NCBI RefSeq assembly: GCF_003473485.1
Contig: NC_053047.1
Span: 42,270,972 to 42,334,971, forward strand
Source: Medicago truncatula
Taxonomy: Eukaryota > Streptophyta > Magnoliopsida > Fabales > Fabaceae
DNA: 64,000 bases
Direction: 5' to 3'
A program made the position numbers and the translations under genes. This document shows, one piece after another, positions 22,115-34,411 of the stretch. Every line of letters begins with the position of its first letter. Position 1 is the stretch's first letter. A model generated the notes under the pieces. It was not told the DNA's origin and did no database searches. It saw only the letters and a list, made by a program, of their open reading frames with translations.

Positions 22115-24099
22115 ATTTCCCAAAAAAATAAACACCAGTAATATGTTCATCGAAAACTTGGTTACAAAATAAATCTCATATATTAATCAATCCTAGAGAA
22201 GGACATCTAATTTACAAAACTAAAATTGTAAGGCTAGTGCACATATAGCAAAAGTAGTCGCAACCAACAAAAAAACCCAACTGCAAAGGTACTCATGTCA
22301 AGCGATCCAACGTCTAGAGGTTAAAGCTAACTCTAACAAATGATTTCCTGTGTCATATGGAAGGAAATTTTGTATTCGATTTCCAGCACAAAACCTACAT
22401 GCCCAAGATTTTATCTCTCAACCTTAATAAAAATGATAGAGTGAACTAACCTGATTCACGAGAGATGAGGATATTCAACGCAAATGCTCAGTGAAGAATC
22501 AGTAGAAAAAAATCAGAAGCACGAGATATTCTACAAGCACAAGTAAACCAACAAAAAAAAACAAAGACATGAACTCAGTTTAGATTTATCAAAGTTAGGT
22601 ATAGATAAAAAAAAACCAGTAAGTTGTGCTTAACTTTTCTTTATAATACGCAAACGAACTACAAATAATGTTCACAGAGGACTAATTTACCTTTTCAAGT
22701 TTCCTTTGACTGACAAGTTGAACCTACCGTTCTTTTGAAATTTTGATTTTGCGGAGAGTTTTTGCTTTTGCTGAAGATTGGGGAACAAACATGACATTGA
22801 TACCATTAAGTATACAAGTGTAAAATTAAGTATATACCGTCCAACATCAACATATGAGATAAAAACAAAGAAATATCATTGATGGTGATGATGACTCAAA
22901 CAACCATAGGTATATGAATTCTACCATTCATTTTATAAAAAAAGTTTAGAAAAGAAGTTTGAGTATGATTATAGAAATCTGGGAAAATTTATAAATTTGG
23001 GGAAATAAAAAAGAGGAACAAATAAATTTGGAGAAATAAAAATGAAATGTTTGATTATAAATTAACGATGATAAATATGTTTCTTAATTAGGTGATAGAG
23101 AGTATTTTGTGTATATTAATTAATTTGATGATAGTTTTAAACCTTTCAATTAAATGAAATGAATGAATAAGATTTGATGTCAAACTAATTTTGACACCAT
23201 GGTGTCATTTGATTCTAACCCCTGAAAATTTTAGGATGCTCTTATTCTATGAAATATTTTGTAAATATTTTACAAAGAGCATTGCTATTTATTCAGAGAG
23301 TTTTTATCAAGAATTTATCAAGAAATTGTCTCAACTAATTAAATTTGTTATTTGGCGAAAATCAAGGGATGTAATGGTGTGTATTTAAGAAAAGGTGTTA
23401 ACAAATACACTATCTTAAAATTTTCTTGATAAATTTTGTCACTGTATCTATCATTTCCCTTTTACAAAATATTTATAAGCAGGACTCTTGATGAACTTTA
23501 AGTACAATTGAGTTTTATCATAAATAAAACTCCCTAATCAGAACTCTTGATGCACTTTAAATAAAATTAATGTTTACCATAAATATAAATACGCGTGTAC
23601 TATCGTCAAATAATAACCATAATCAGGACACTTTTTTTTTTTTTCTATGAGAAAATAACCAGGACACTTATGCGTCTATATTTTTTGACATTTACTTATT
23701 TTATTTTATGTCTCTCTCTTTTGTAAACAAATTAATTTATGTCTCTTAGTAGTTAGTACCTTTTCAAAAATTGTCATTAAATATTTATAAAAAAAAAGGT
23801 CATTAAATTGTAACTTAGAAAAGAAAATTATATCTAGTCTTTATTTTTGGTACACATAGTTGGTGGTCGAGTCCGCTTCTCTGTATGGGCATTGACTATC
23901 TTTGATGTAATCTTGACAGGGTTGTAATCTTTTGGTGATTGTTTTGCCACGTCTTGTGCTTCAACACTTACAGTGTTCATTGTAATATATTCCATTTTTG
24001 TTTCTTAAAAAAAAAAAAATTATATCTAAATATCTTTAGTATTTTATGTATCAAATAACTTGATATCTTTTCAATAATATATATATTTTCATCTAAAAA
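22115..24099. other. Intergenic, no gene supported
   Basis: AT-rich. 23850-24005 resembles the 3' tail of a LINE (GTAATCTTTTGGTGATTG ... TGTAATATATTCC then poly(A)). An ORF at 23191-23388 has no recognised similarity. Confidence 0.4.
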
Positions 24100-24960
24100 A
24101 AAATATAGATGAACTTCTATAGTCTATATATTGGAAGCATACACTTTTTTTTCGGATGTTTGGCTTGGTGGGGTGTCGTCTAGAGTCAGGTTCAACAAAT
24201 TATTAGGTTGGAGGGGGGGTGTGTGTGTGTGTGTGGGTGGATGGTGGAGGTGGTGAAGGCAGAGGTTGTTTGTGTGGGAGGATGAGTTGGAATCATCTCA
24301 TGCTTTCTTGGTTCATAGTGTTTATAATTTCCTAACTATTCAACCTCCTATTGCTTCCGCGGTGGTTGTTTCATCTCTTTGGCATAAGGATGTCCCTATG
24401 AAGGTAGTGTTGTTTGCTTGGCGGTTGTTCCGGGACAGGGTGCGGTTCGGTTAAATCGTCTTATCATTTATTCTTACATTGTAATATTTTGGTTCTGTCT
24501 GGCATTTTATCTATAGATGGATGGACATTTCTGCGGTCGTCCCTCTTTATGTGCCAGATCATTTTAATCAATTCAGTTATAGTGGTGGTACCGCAAAGGT
24601 TATTTGGTTTGCTACTATTTGCTTTCAATATTATAGGTTAGTATTTTGTTTGCTACCATTTCGGAAATTTTGAAAGAAAGAAATAATAGGCTATTGAAAG
24701 ACAAAGAATGCTCGGTAATACACGTGGTTGATAAGATTAAGTCTCTCACTTTTAGGTGGTTGAAAGCAAAATTTACTTCTCTTCCCATCAATTACCATGG
24801 TTGGTGGCTTAGTCTGTTTACCATACTGGACATAGACTAATAGTTATTTCTTTTCTTGTTTTTTTATTTCTTACTCAGATTCTTTTTAGTAAATATTATT
24901 TCGACTTTGTTGTCTCTTCCTTAATACACCTTGTGTTAAGAATGAAACTTTGATTTAGTA
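24100..24960 (+). pseudogene. 3' fragment of a LINE (zf-RVT region)
   Basis: Frames broken by stops read DVWLGG, EDELESSHAFLVHSVYNFL, SLWHKDVPMKVVLFAWRLFR and later a region typical of LINE 3' ends (IVLSFILTL, a YCSLWHKDVP-type finger and FRWLKAKFTSLPINYHGWW). The RT domain is absent. A GT dinucleotide run lies at about 24219-24235. Confidence 0.8.
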
Positions 24961-25498
24961 ATATATTCCATTTTAGCCTCTTCAAAAAATAAAATCATCA
25001 ATATTATATTGTTGTATCTAAGTTTGTTTATAACCTTATAATATCTTTGTGGAAAAATGTTAAGCCTGGTTATAAATTTGATATCCTAATTTTACTCATC
25101 AACAGAAATTGGTCTCTAAATTCAAGATGACTCAATTTCGCTTACTATATTAGATTTTTGTACTTAAAAAATGGTGAAATTGAATGTCAAACTCAATATT
25201 TTTAATTGATTTTGTTGTAATTTCGCAAGTGTTGATAACTCTACATTTAATGTCGTATGTCACGTCATTTATAATTTGTCAAATCACAAATTTTAAGTAC
25301 AAAAATATGATGCAGCGACAAAAACCATGTGATTTTATAATGAGAGACCAATTTTGTGAATGAGTGAAAACAGTGAATCAAAACTATAATCAAGCCATCT
25401 GCCAAAAAAACAAAATCTATAATCAAGCCAAAGTCTTATAATATCTTAGATTATGTCCTAAATAGTTATTTTTTCACAATTTTTATTTTTGGATTTAT
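24961..25498. other. Intergenic, nothing supported
   Basis: AT-rich, no gene recognised. Confidence 0.4.
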
Positions 25499-25763
25499 AA
25501 TAGGTCTTTACCCATGTAATATAGGTCATTTCCGGTTTCCTCTCTTGTAATTTTTTTTTTATTTACCTCCTGTGAAAAAAATTTGTTTTGATTTACCCCC
25601 TAATAGGCCAAACAAAAACGAAAATTTCTTGAAAAAAAATAAAATTGATTTTTGTTTGGCCTGTTAGGGGATAAATCAAAACAACTTTTACAGGGGTTAA
25701 ATAAAAAAAAATTACAGGGGGAAAATCGGAAATAACCTATATTACAGGGGGTAAAGAACTATT
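25499..25763. repeat. Foldback MITE (AATAGGTCTTTACCC tips)
   Basis: The left arm (GTCTTTACCCATGTAATATAG ... TGATTTACCCCCTAA) is mirrored by the right arm (TTAGGGGATAAATCA ... CTATATTACAGGGGGTAAAGA). It is nearly a complete hairpin. Confidence 0.8.
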
Positions 25764-25789
25764 AACCTTTATTTTTTGTAATAAAAGTT

Positions 25790-25792
<3 letters not shown>

Positions 25793-25847
<55 letters not shown>
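25793..25847. repeat. (AT)n microsatellite, about 27 units
   Basis: Uninterrupted AT dinucleotide run. Confidence 0.95.
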
Positions 25848-25849
<2 letters not shown>

Positions 25850-25969
25850 AGGTATATAAATGCTTCTATATCATTTAGCATCTTATATTAGGCAAAGACA
25901 GAAGAATATAATTGTACAAAACTAGCAAGCAAAAGAAAGTGTCAAGAATAGAATCAGATACCAAGATAT

Positions 25970-27014
25970 GGTGGCATTTAGGGTGGGTAGAGGGAATACT
26001 TTCCCACCATGACAAAGTACTATTTCCAAGCATTGATATATTATTATTTTAAATGAATGGTTCAGATTGACTCAATTTTTTTCCCGGCAACCTCTTGGTA
26101 ACTTTTTGTAACAGTGCATGTGACAAAAACGACGGGCCCACAAGTAATTTTTTTTATTATAATTCAAGCTGGGCTCAATTTGCGCTTTATTAGATGATTT
26201 TCATAAACCCACCTTGCAACTAATTGTCGCCCTCCTCCTCACCGCCGTCCCTTCCGCTGCTGCCGTCGTTATTCAAAGGGCCTCTCCTCCTCACTGCCGT
26301 CTGCCTCACCCTCTCCGACGTCGTCACCATCACCGAACCATCTTTCTCAAGATTATTACCTTTTATGACCAACACTAACACAATGTCCACTTCTTCTTCA
26401 CCCAACTCCATTAAAACACAACTTTCAATTTTATTTAAAGCCTTTAATTTATTTATTTACCTTGTAGTTCTTTCAATTGGCTTTATTATCTCTTTTTCAA
26501 TTTCAATTTTTTGAGAAAGGGGTTGGTGGATATTCCATACTGGATTCGCAATTTCTATTTTCCACCGTCTGTAATTTTGTTTTCTTTCTTCAATTCCATA
26601 TTTACAACACTATGGCATCCTCAAAATTACCATTGTTGAAATTATTAAGTAATCGAACAAAAGAAGAAGAAGAATTGATGTTTAAAATGAAATTTCAATT
26701 GAACAATAGTAGGAGAGTATACTTTGGATATGTTAAGCCTTTTTTTTTCCTGGGTTTTGTTATTTCGCATTGTTCTGGAATGTTTAAGAAGAAGAATTGA
26801 TGTTTTAATTCTTCAGTACTAAAAGTGGGTGAGATATACTATGTGCTGTTGTGAAAAAATGGGAGGTGCAGCAGTAATGTTACAAATAACATTAAAAAAC
26901 AAAACTGAGTTTTTTATTTTTTTGGACATAGCCAGTTATAACTGACAGCTGTGCTGGAAAAATGGACTTTCCCATGGTGGGAAATAAATGTTCTTTCCTA
27001 GGCTAAATGCCACC
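25970..27014. mobile_element. Mutator-like element with GC-rich cargo (Pack-MULE candidate)
   Basis: 1045 bp bounded by inverted ends GGTGGCATTTAG...TTTCCCACCATG and CATGGTGGGAAA...CTAAATGCCACC. The 9-bp word CCAAGATAT flanks both sides (25961-25969 and 27015-27023), the hallmark of Mutator insertion. No transposase was seen. The interior holds an abrupt GC-rich block (about 26220-26345, many CTC/GCC codons), unlike its surroundings. Open frames exist on both strands there (plus 26224-26514, minus 26220-26411), the minus one reading SVMVTTSERVRQTAVRRRGP. That composition suggests a captured gene fragment, but I cannot name the donor. Confidence 0.8.
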
Positions 27015-27046
27015 CCAAGATATAGTACATAATTAATATTTTTTCA

Positions 27047-27608
27047 GGTGAGGTTTAGCATGGGAAAGCTACTTTTTTCCCACCATGGGAAAGTTAGTTT
27101 TTGATCATTAGATCAAATCAAGAACACGTCCTTATCATACTCTCTCATCACTAGATTTTATAATTTTAAAATTAAAAAATATATTTCGTAATTAAAATAA
27201 ACATCTAAAAATAAAAGTATGATTGATACGAAAAAAATATTTTCAGAAATTTTTACATTTTTTTCGAAATAAAAAAATTCTAAAAATATATGGAAATTAA
27301 TTTTTGAAAATTACAAAAATTTAATCTTCGAAAATCATAATTAAATTTTTTGAAAACAAGTTTATTTCAAAAAGTTTATTTATATTTTTTAAAATTTTGG
27401 AAAATTTATTTCCATATTTTTAAATTTATTTTTTATTTTTAAATGTTTATTTTAATTTCAAAATATATTTTTTGTTTTTAAAATAATAAAACTACAAAAT
27501 CTAGTGATGAGGGAGTATGATAAGGATGTGTTCTTGGTTTGATCTAATGGTCAAAAACTAACTTTCCCATGGTGGGAAAAAAGTAGCTTTCCCATGCTAA
27601 ACCTCACC
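27047..27608. repeat. Foldback element upstream of RGLG copy 2
   Basis: 562 bp with about 110-bp inverted arms (GGTGAGGTTTAGCATGGGAA ... and TTCCCATGCTAAACCTCACC), joined by a very AT-rich core. The CCCACCATGGGAAAG motif is shared with the tips of the Mutator-like element at 25970-27014, so the two are related. It sits within 100 bp of the RGLG start region. Confidence 0.8.
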
Positions 27609-27709
27609 TAAACATATATATATATATATATACCTCTAAATCTTTCATTATGTAGAAAACCAATTTAAATCCCTTCAAACAAAAAGAAAACCTAGTCGAA
27701 CTTGATTCC

Positions 27710-30700
27710 ATGGGAAACCTCTTGGGTAAAAGTAAAAAGCGTAATCCTCAAAATTCTAGGAGTGATAAAGGAGGAAGAATATTGTCCAACATTCCAGTTC
27801 ATGAACCTATCCCATTACCACTTACACAACAAGTTGCTTCAATGTCTAAGAAATCAAGTTTTGGGACACATATAATTCTGGACAAAGTTCAAATACCAAG
27901 AAACCTCTCATGAAGTATGCTTTGATTCAAGATAACTTCACAACTCTTGAACAGGTATAATAATTTTCTCTATTACTTTTTTTATCTCAAATATTAGTCA
28001 TTATTAATTTAATCAGTATTTTTTTTTGCTTGCGTCGAAAAAAGAATTACTTTTATTAAATCATGTAAAAAAGAACAAGAATTACTTTTCTTGTTGTTTC
28101 TTTTGTTGCTTCATTCTGAGTTTTGCTTGTATAGTACAAGTTATGAAAATCTTTCAGAAACAAAATTTGATTGAGAACTTGTATATCAAAATTGGTGTCG
28201 GTCCAATACATTTGTTGGCCTAAACTAAATTTTAAGTTGAGTTTATTTTTCTTGTCAAAAAAAAAAGTTGAGTTTATTTTTATTTTTTTTAAATAAAATT
28301 TTATATATAAGAGTGAGCAACATAAAAAGTTGGTTTAGCATAAGGGGTTAAACATGCTAAGGAAAAAAGTTTGATAAAGTAAAACATACTGGAAGCATAT
28401 AGGTCCACATTAAGTATATAGCAACAACTTTAAAGATTTTAAACTCTGCAATGAAAGTGTTTGTTAATGGAAGTAATAACTATTGAACCATGGACCACTC
28501 ATTTGGTATTAAGATGTTAGTGTGTTTGGCATAACATTTTCTATTTAAATTTAAATTAAAGGGAAAAAGGAATACCACAATATGGCTATGCTTGTTACTT
28601 TTTGCTTAATTAGTACTAATAACTTTATTAAAAGGACATTCTTTATTAAAAATCACTGTTTCATTTTTAAAAGAGATAAAAACCAATATTATTTAATTTT
28701 CATTGTCCTTTTTTAATAGGTTACTGCAGCCTTGAGGAAAGAAGGTTTAGAGTCATCAAATCTCATCCTTGGAATTGATTTTACAAAGAGTAATGAATGG
28801 ACTGGTATGTTCATGTACATGAACAAATTTTAGACAAGTGATTCCATCTTTCCATTTAAGAGTTAAAATTTTCTATGCATGGTTATAATCAATGTTTTAG
28901 AAATCGAACCGAACATGAGTCAATAATAAGACCTATCAACTATGGTTCAACGACTTTTATCCGTTTGAACTGAAATGAAACTGGGGCCAAACAAATCAGT
29001 GTAATAACTGAATCGTAGACAATGTCAGTTCACGGTTCAATCGGTTGGGTTTTTAAAACATTAGTTTGCATTTGTTCTTTGAAATGATTTTTTTTTCTTC
29101 TGAATGCTCCCTTATAAAGTCAATATATTCTTTTTTTAAGGCCAAGTCTCATTCAACAAGAAAAGCCTGCATGCAATTGGAGATACACCAAACCCATATG
29201 AGAAGGCCATATCAATTGTTGGCAAGACTTTAGCTCCCTTTGATGAAGACAACTTGATTCCATGCTTTGGCTTTGGTGATGGTAAAGTCTAGCTAGTGTC
29301 CTTAGAGTAGAATATGTAGAAAGAATGTAATTAATGTTTTTGCAATTCAAGTTATGGCTCAACTTTTATCATTACATATACAGCTACCACACATGATAAA
29401 GAAGTATTCAGCTTTCATAGTGATCATTCACCTTGCCATGGATTTGAAGAAGTTTTGGCTTGCTACAAAAACGTTGTTCCAAACTTGAAACTCTCAGGTT
29501 ATTATTATATCTTCACTTTTTACATAGTTTTATTCTAATAAGCTTATTACAATCAATCAATTCATTATATTGCAATTGTTAGACTAGCTTTGTTAGTTAT
29601 GTGTGGTAAAACAATGTATAATCGTAGTTAGGGATGAATCTTCGACTACCATAACAATTTCCCCTACCAAGCTACCATGATTCTGATATTTCAGTATTAC
29701 GTCAGTAGAATTTGATCTATTATGAGTATTGCTCTCAAAATTTAAAATATGTAGATTGTTGTCTTTTCTTAAGATACGTGACTGAAGGAATATTTTTGGA
29801 ATTTGCGTGAAGGACCGACTTCTTATGCACCGGTGATTGAGGCTGCAATAGACATAGTCGAGAAAAGTCATGGCCAATTCCATGTTTTGGTTATCATCGC
29901 AGATGGTCAGGTATATGTAATGTTACATTAATTAATTTCTTCAACTGTTTGCAAATCATAATCTTATGAATTTGTTGAATTTTAAGGTTACAAGAAGTGT
30001 AGACTATGATGATAATGAACTCAGTCCTCAAGAAGAGAAAACTATCAAAGCAATTGCTGATGCAAGGTAGCTAATTTGATGGACTAGATGTCATTTAATT
30101 TAGAAATCATGAATACAATTTTCATTATTTAGCGACTAATATGATGCTATTTATTCTTTTCCTATTGTTCTGTTTTTATAGTAGTTCGAAACAGTTTCAT
30201 GTGCATCATATATGTTAATGTTCATTCTTTATCTACGATACAGTAAATATCCACTTGCTATAGTTTTGGTCGGAGTTGGTGATGGACCTTGGGCAGACAT
30301 GGAAAAGTTTGATGACACCACACGCGATTTTGACAATTTTCAGGTATTACTAAGAAATAGTACAGTCAAAACGTTTGTCTTAAGTCATAACCTATTTTAA
30401 TTCGTCCGATATTACTCTACTTTGATGCAACTCTTTTCGGTGAGTGTAAGGCATCATATAATCTAATGATCAACATCTGGCCGAAGATAACTGATACATT
30501 ATCTTTTTCATCAGTTGGTCACAATATTGTTTTTTTTTTCTATAGTTTGTAAATTTCACGAAAATCATGTCGAAAAACACAAGCGAAACTGAAAAGGAAG
30601 CAGCTTTTGCTTTGGCTGCTCTGATGGAGATCCCCTTCCAATACAAAGCATGTGTCGAATTTAAAAAACTTGGGTATGATATGATCCATAAACATTAAGC

Positions 30701-31265
30701 TATGTTATTTTTATCTATTTTATAAAAAGTCTTCTACCAATGACTTGTGCAATCCACGAAATCTCTACTATATAATATTGATAATATCTATACTTTTTCT
30801 ATGAAACAATGCAACTTTTTCTTTCAAGTGACATTATTTAAAGTGATTAACTTTTGTTGTCATCTTTGTGTGTCTGTGGATGGATAACAGACGTGTAACT
30901 GGCAGAGCGAAGAGAATAGTTCCAAAACCATCTCCTGTTCCTTATTCTCGGCCGGTACCAAGCAAATCGCCGGCATCAACAACAGATGATCAAAATCAAT
31001 CTGTAAGCACTAACTAAAACTTAGAATGCAGTATATTATATGAAGTGAGCAATGCAGTCTAGAGTATGCATATATTGAATCAATGATTGATATTGTGTAT
31101 GCATATATTGAATCCAGAGTTCAGTAGGTAAATCAATTAATATACTTAGACCCAAAAAATATTCATGAAATATATATCAATCTTTATTTTTTATTTTTTT
31201 AGCAACCGGAGTACTTTCTTTGGAGTAGTCAAATCCTAAATCAGTTACTAGAGAATACTAGGTAA
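27710..31265 (+). CDS. RGLG-like gene, copy 2: VWA domain intact, RING exons lost, exon 1 frame broken
   Basis: Closest relative is the minus-strand RGLG at 6507-10594. Exons: 27710-27954, 28720-28804, 29141-29281, 29384-29497, 29813-29910, 29987-30066, 30244-30343, 30546-30673, 30891-31002, possibly 31203-31265. The VWA region is complete ([53 protein letters not shown]). After DDQNQS, where copy 1 continues into CCPVCL, copy 2 runs into unrelated residues and stops at 31263-31265, then LINE debris begins. It therefore lacks the ubiquitin-ligase RING. Exon 1 starts [16 protein letters not shown] (myristoylation-type) but ends in stop TGA 27911-27913 in that frame. The frame entering exon 2 could begin at ATG 27910 ([15 protein letters not shown]), which would give a soluble VWA-only protein. 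Pseudogene or novel short product cannot be separated without transcripts. Confidence 0.82.
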
Positions 31266-31331
31266 ATTTGATGTCAAGAAAAATATGTTATTAAGAAGTT
31301 ATTTTATTAAACATACTGTGTATTTTTATTC

Positions 31332-31469
31332 ATACACTACTGCCTTCACTTCATCAAATGAAAAAAGCTTAATCAAACCAGCCCCCTCTCCACGAGACAA
31401 AGTGCGAAAGTGCACGTTATCCATAGAGGGGTGAACAACACCACTAGGACGAAAATGGGTAGAGAAATA
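31332..31469 (-). repeat. Displaced duplicate of LINE segment 33071-33206
   Basis: TACACTACTGCCTTCACTTC... through GAAAATGGGTAGAGAAAT is present at both places with one or two mismatches over about 137 bp. On the minus strand it is normal LINE coding sequence at 33071-33206 but out of order here. Confidence 0.9.
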
Positions 31470-31477
31470 GTTTCTTT

Positions 31478-31765
31478 GTGGTTTAGACAGGACAAACTGT
31501 TTATGTACAGTTAACAAATAAATTAATTGCACTTTTTGAATGTGCAAGTAGAGATAATGATATAGAAATGTTGACACAGTCACATCCTTTCACTGTATTC
31601 AGTTTATCTATGCAGCCACTGAAATTCTATTGCCTTCCAATTATCATTAGTTATTTTAGTTCTGAATTCAACAAGCAATGCTGAATAATATATATCCGAG
31701 ACCGATTCAGCATTGCAACATGCTCATATTTGTGTGGAAAAGAGGAAAGGAAAATTATTTACCAA
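31478..31765. repeat. Filler segment copied from the 50.3-50.6 kb repeat array
   Basis: GTGGTTTAGACAGGACAAAC through GAAAGGAAAATTATTTACCA matches 50320-50612 at about 90 percent by eye. Both ends coincide with LINE junctions, so this piece was inserted between two LINE parts. Confidence 0.88.
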
Positions 31766-33504
31766 CACTTCACCCACCCACACATCCGACCAAAACCAAG
31801 TATTCTCCCCATTACCAACACCACAATGAACATTATCCATAAACCACTCCTCCCTACTCAACACCTCTACATCACGCCACCACAAAGATGAGTTGCGCCC
31901 CCCACACCGCAACCGCCCCTCTGACAAGGCATACCGCGCTGACAGCACCCCTAAACCACATACTCTCCCTCTCCACCAACATCCGCCAACACCACTTCCT
32001 TAACAACGCACTATTAAACTCCCTAATTCTCCTTACCCCCAAACCAGTAACCTCCTTAACCAGACGACCGCTGAAGGATAAATGTTTGGAGTTCCAGCTA
32101 GATAGTCTAGATTTAATTCGATAAAGTAATGGTTCCCAAAAAGCCAACCGCCTCGCATTACCACCAATGGGAAGCCCCAGATACACAAAAGGGATGGAAC
32201 CAACCTTACAATTCAACACCATAGCTGCTTCCGCTAACCAGGAGGCTGACACGTTAACCCCAACCAACTGGCTCTTAGAAAAATTCACCTTCAGCCCATA
32301 TAGAGCTTCAAAGAGAAGGAGAACCGCCTGCATAGCTCGAATATTGCCCCAAGACTTCTCACCCAAAATAAGAGTATCGTCCGCGAATTGAAGATGAGAC
32401 ACAACAACAGGGGTGCTACTACCCACCTTATAACCAACAAATAAACTATTGTCTGACATAGAATTCATCAACACATTGAAACCTTCTGCAGCCAAAAGAA
32501 ATAGGAAAGGAGAAAGAGGGTCACCCTGCCTCAATCCCCTCCACAAAGAGAATTCATCCGTTGGAGAGCCATTTACCAAAACAGAAGCGGTAGCCGTCTC
32601 AATGCATTCTTTTATCCATTTGCTCCAAAGAGCCGAAAACCCCATTTTCAGCATCACATTTTGTAAAAAACCCTAGTCAATAGAGTCATATGCCTTTTCG
32701 AAGTCCACCTTAAACAGTAAAAGATCCTTCTTGAGTCTATGAGCTTCATCAACTATCTCATTAGCCACCAGAATCCCATCAAGAAATAACTTAAGGAATC
32801 ACTGACCGAAGTCTATTAGCTAACACCTTAGCCAAAATTTTATACAAGCTTCCCACCAAAGAAATGGGGCGGAAATCATTCAAACGTTGAGGACTGTCAA
32901 CCTTCGGAATGAGAGCAATAAAGGTACTATTTATCTCCTTAGCCAATTTCTCATTCCTATGAAATTCTTGCAAAAAAACGCATCACATTGTCTTTCAGAA
33001 GGTCCCAATTTTTTTTAATGAAACTAAACGATATACCGCCAGGACCGGGACACATAAAATTGTCACAATCCTACACTACTGCCTTCACTTCATCAAATGA
33101 AAAAAGCTTAATCAAACCAGCCCCCTCTCCACGAGACAAAGTGCGAAAGTGCACATTATCCATAGAGGGGTGAACAACACCACTAGGACGAAAATGGGTA
33201 GAGAAATGGGAAAACACTACACTCGAACATTATTGACACCTTCAACCAACACCCCATTCACCAAAAAGAAAGGAATAGTATTTCGACTGGACATAACGCA
33301 ATGAAAAAACTTGGAATTTGCATCCCTTTCACGCAACCATTGCATCCTCGATTGTTGCCAACAAATACTAGAATTCAAGCGCGATAATGAAAACAACTCC
33401 TCAGAAAAACCATGAAGGTCCTCGACCTCCTCCTCCAGTAAATCAACTGATTCACCTTTTAAATCAATAGCTGAAATTTTATCTTTCAAAGACAAAATTT
33501 TTGC

Positions 33505-34411
33505 AGGTAAATTTTGTGTATGAGTCTGACAAATATACATCAGGGCCGAACATTTTTCATGCATCTGTTAACAGCAGCAGTTCCCCTATTTGGTCTTCCA
33601 TCATCCGTGCTAAAGAGATTCTAAAAAATGGCTATTCTTGGCGCGTAGGGTCTGGCTCTTCTTCTTTCTGGTTCAGCCTTTGGAGTGATTTTGGCATTCT
33701 TGGATCTCAAATCCCCATCATAGACATCCATGATCTTCATCTCATTGTTAAAGACGTTCTCACCTTAAGTGGTAATAGAGCTCAATTGATGTATACCACT
33801 CTCCCTCAAGCTGTGTCCGATTTCTTCAACAATGCCACAATTATGTTTAATGACGCAATAGAGGATGCTTTTGTTTGGCCTCTCAACAAGAATGGAGTCT
33901 ATACCACCAAAAGTGGTTACAAATGGCTTCTCTCTCTTCCTGGTTCGAACAATAATACCAACTTGAATTCTTCTTGGTCCTGGATTTGGAGACTTAAAAT
34001 TCCTGAAAAATTCAAGTTTTTCATCTGGCTTGCCTGTCACAACTCTATCCCCACCTTATCTTTGCTTAACCATTGTAATATTGCTCCTTTAGCAACCTGC
34101 TCTCGTTGTGGGCTGCATAATGAGACATTTTTTCATTGCGTTCGTGATTGCAAATTTTCTAGAAATATTTGGCAGCATATGGGTTTTATTGATCATGCTT
34201 TCTTTGACGAAGATTGTGTTGCTAATTGGCTTAGGGAGGGAACATCTCAGGTACTCACACCATTATTTTTTCAGCATGTTTGTGGTGGGTTTGGAGATGC
34301 CGCAATTCTATGTGTCTGAGCAATGAGCATATGTCGTTAACGCGGTTGTCAGCAAATATTATGAGCTTAGTTGAGGACATTAACCTCGCCTTTTCATCTC
34401 CAATTCTGGTC
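33505..34411 (+). pseudogene. 3' end of a second LINE (zf-RVT, partial RNase H), plus strand
   Basis: A long open frame (about 33501-34319) reads IWSSIIRAKEILKNGYSWRV, WSDFGILGSQIP, KNGVYTTKSGYKWLLS, the zf-RVT block LKIPEKFKFFIWLACHNSIP and CSRCGLHNETFFHCVRDCKFS. The terminal region (SLTRLSANIMSLVEDINLAF) continues in another frame to 34411. RT is missing. It lies tail-out against the minus-strand LINE, so the two relics are head to head at about 33500. Confidence 0.85.

Larger units (their letters stand above)
31266..33564 (-). pseudogene. LINE relic, minus strand, rearranged patchwork
   Basis: On the minus strand the pieces run 33564-33217 (WLRERDANSKFFHCVMSSRN), 32973-32791 (FIALIPKVDSPQRLNDFRPISLVG) and 32657-31780 (ILVNGSPTDEF-like ASVLVNGSPTDEFSL, LRQGDPLSPFLFLL, the catalytic LQFADDTLILG, VYLGLPIGG). 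RT continues as SGRLV and then jumps to a VRRIREFN block, so about 70 residues are deleted internally. The 3' zf-RVT end is cut off. From 31765 leftwards, foreign filler (31478-31765) and a second copy of a LINE segment follow, up to RGLG copy 2. Confidence 0.88.

Noticed and set aside
31888-32676. Plus-strand open frames opposite the LINE
   Set aside because: They are antisense shadows of the LINE reverse transcriptase on the minus strand.
33765-34040. Minus-strand open frame opposite the second LINE
   Set aside because: Shadow of the zf-RVT coding strand.
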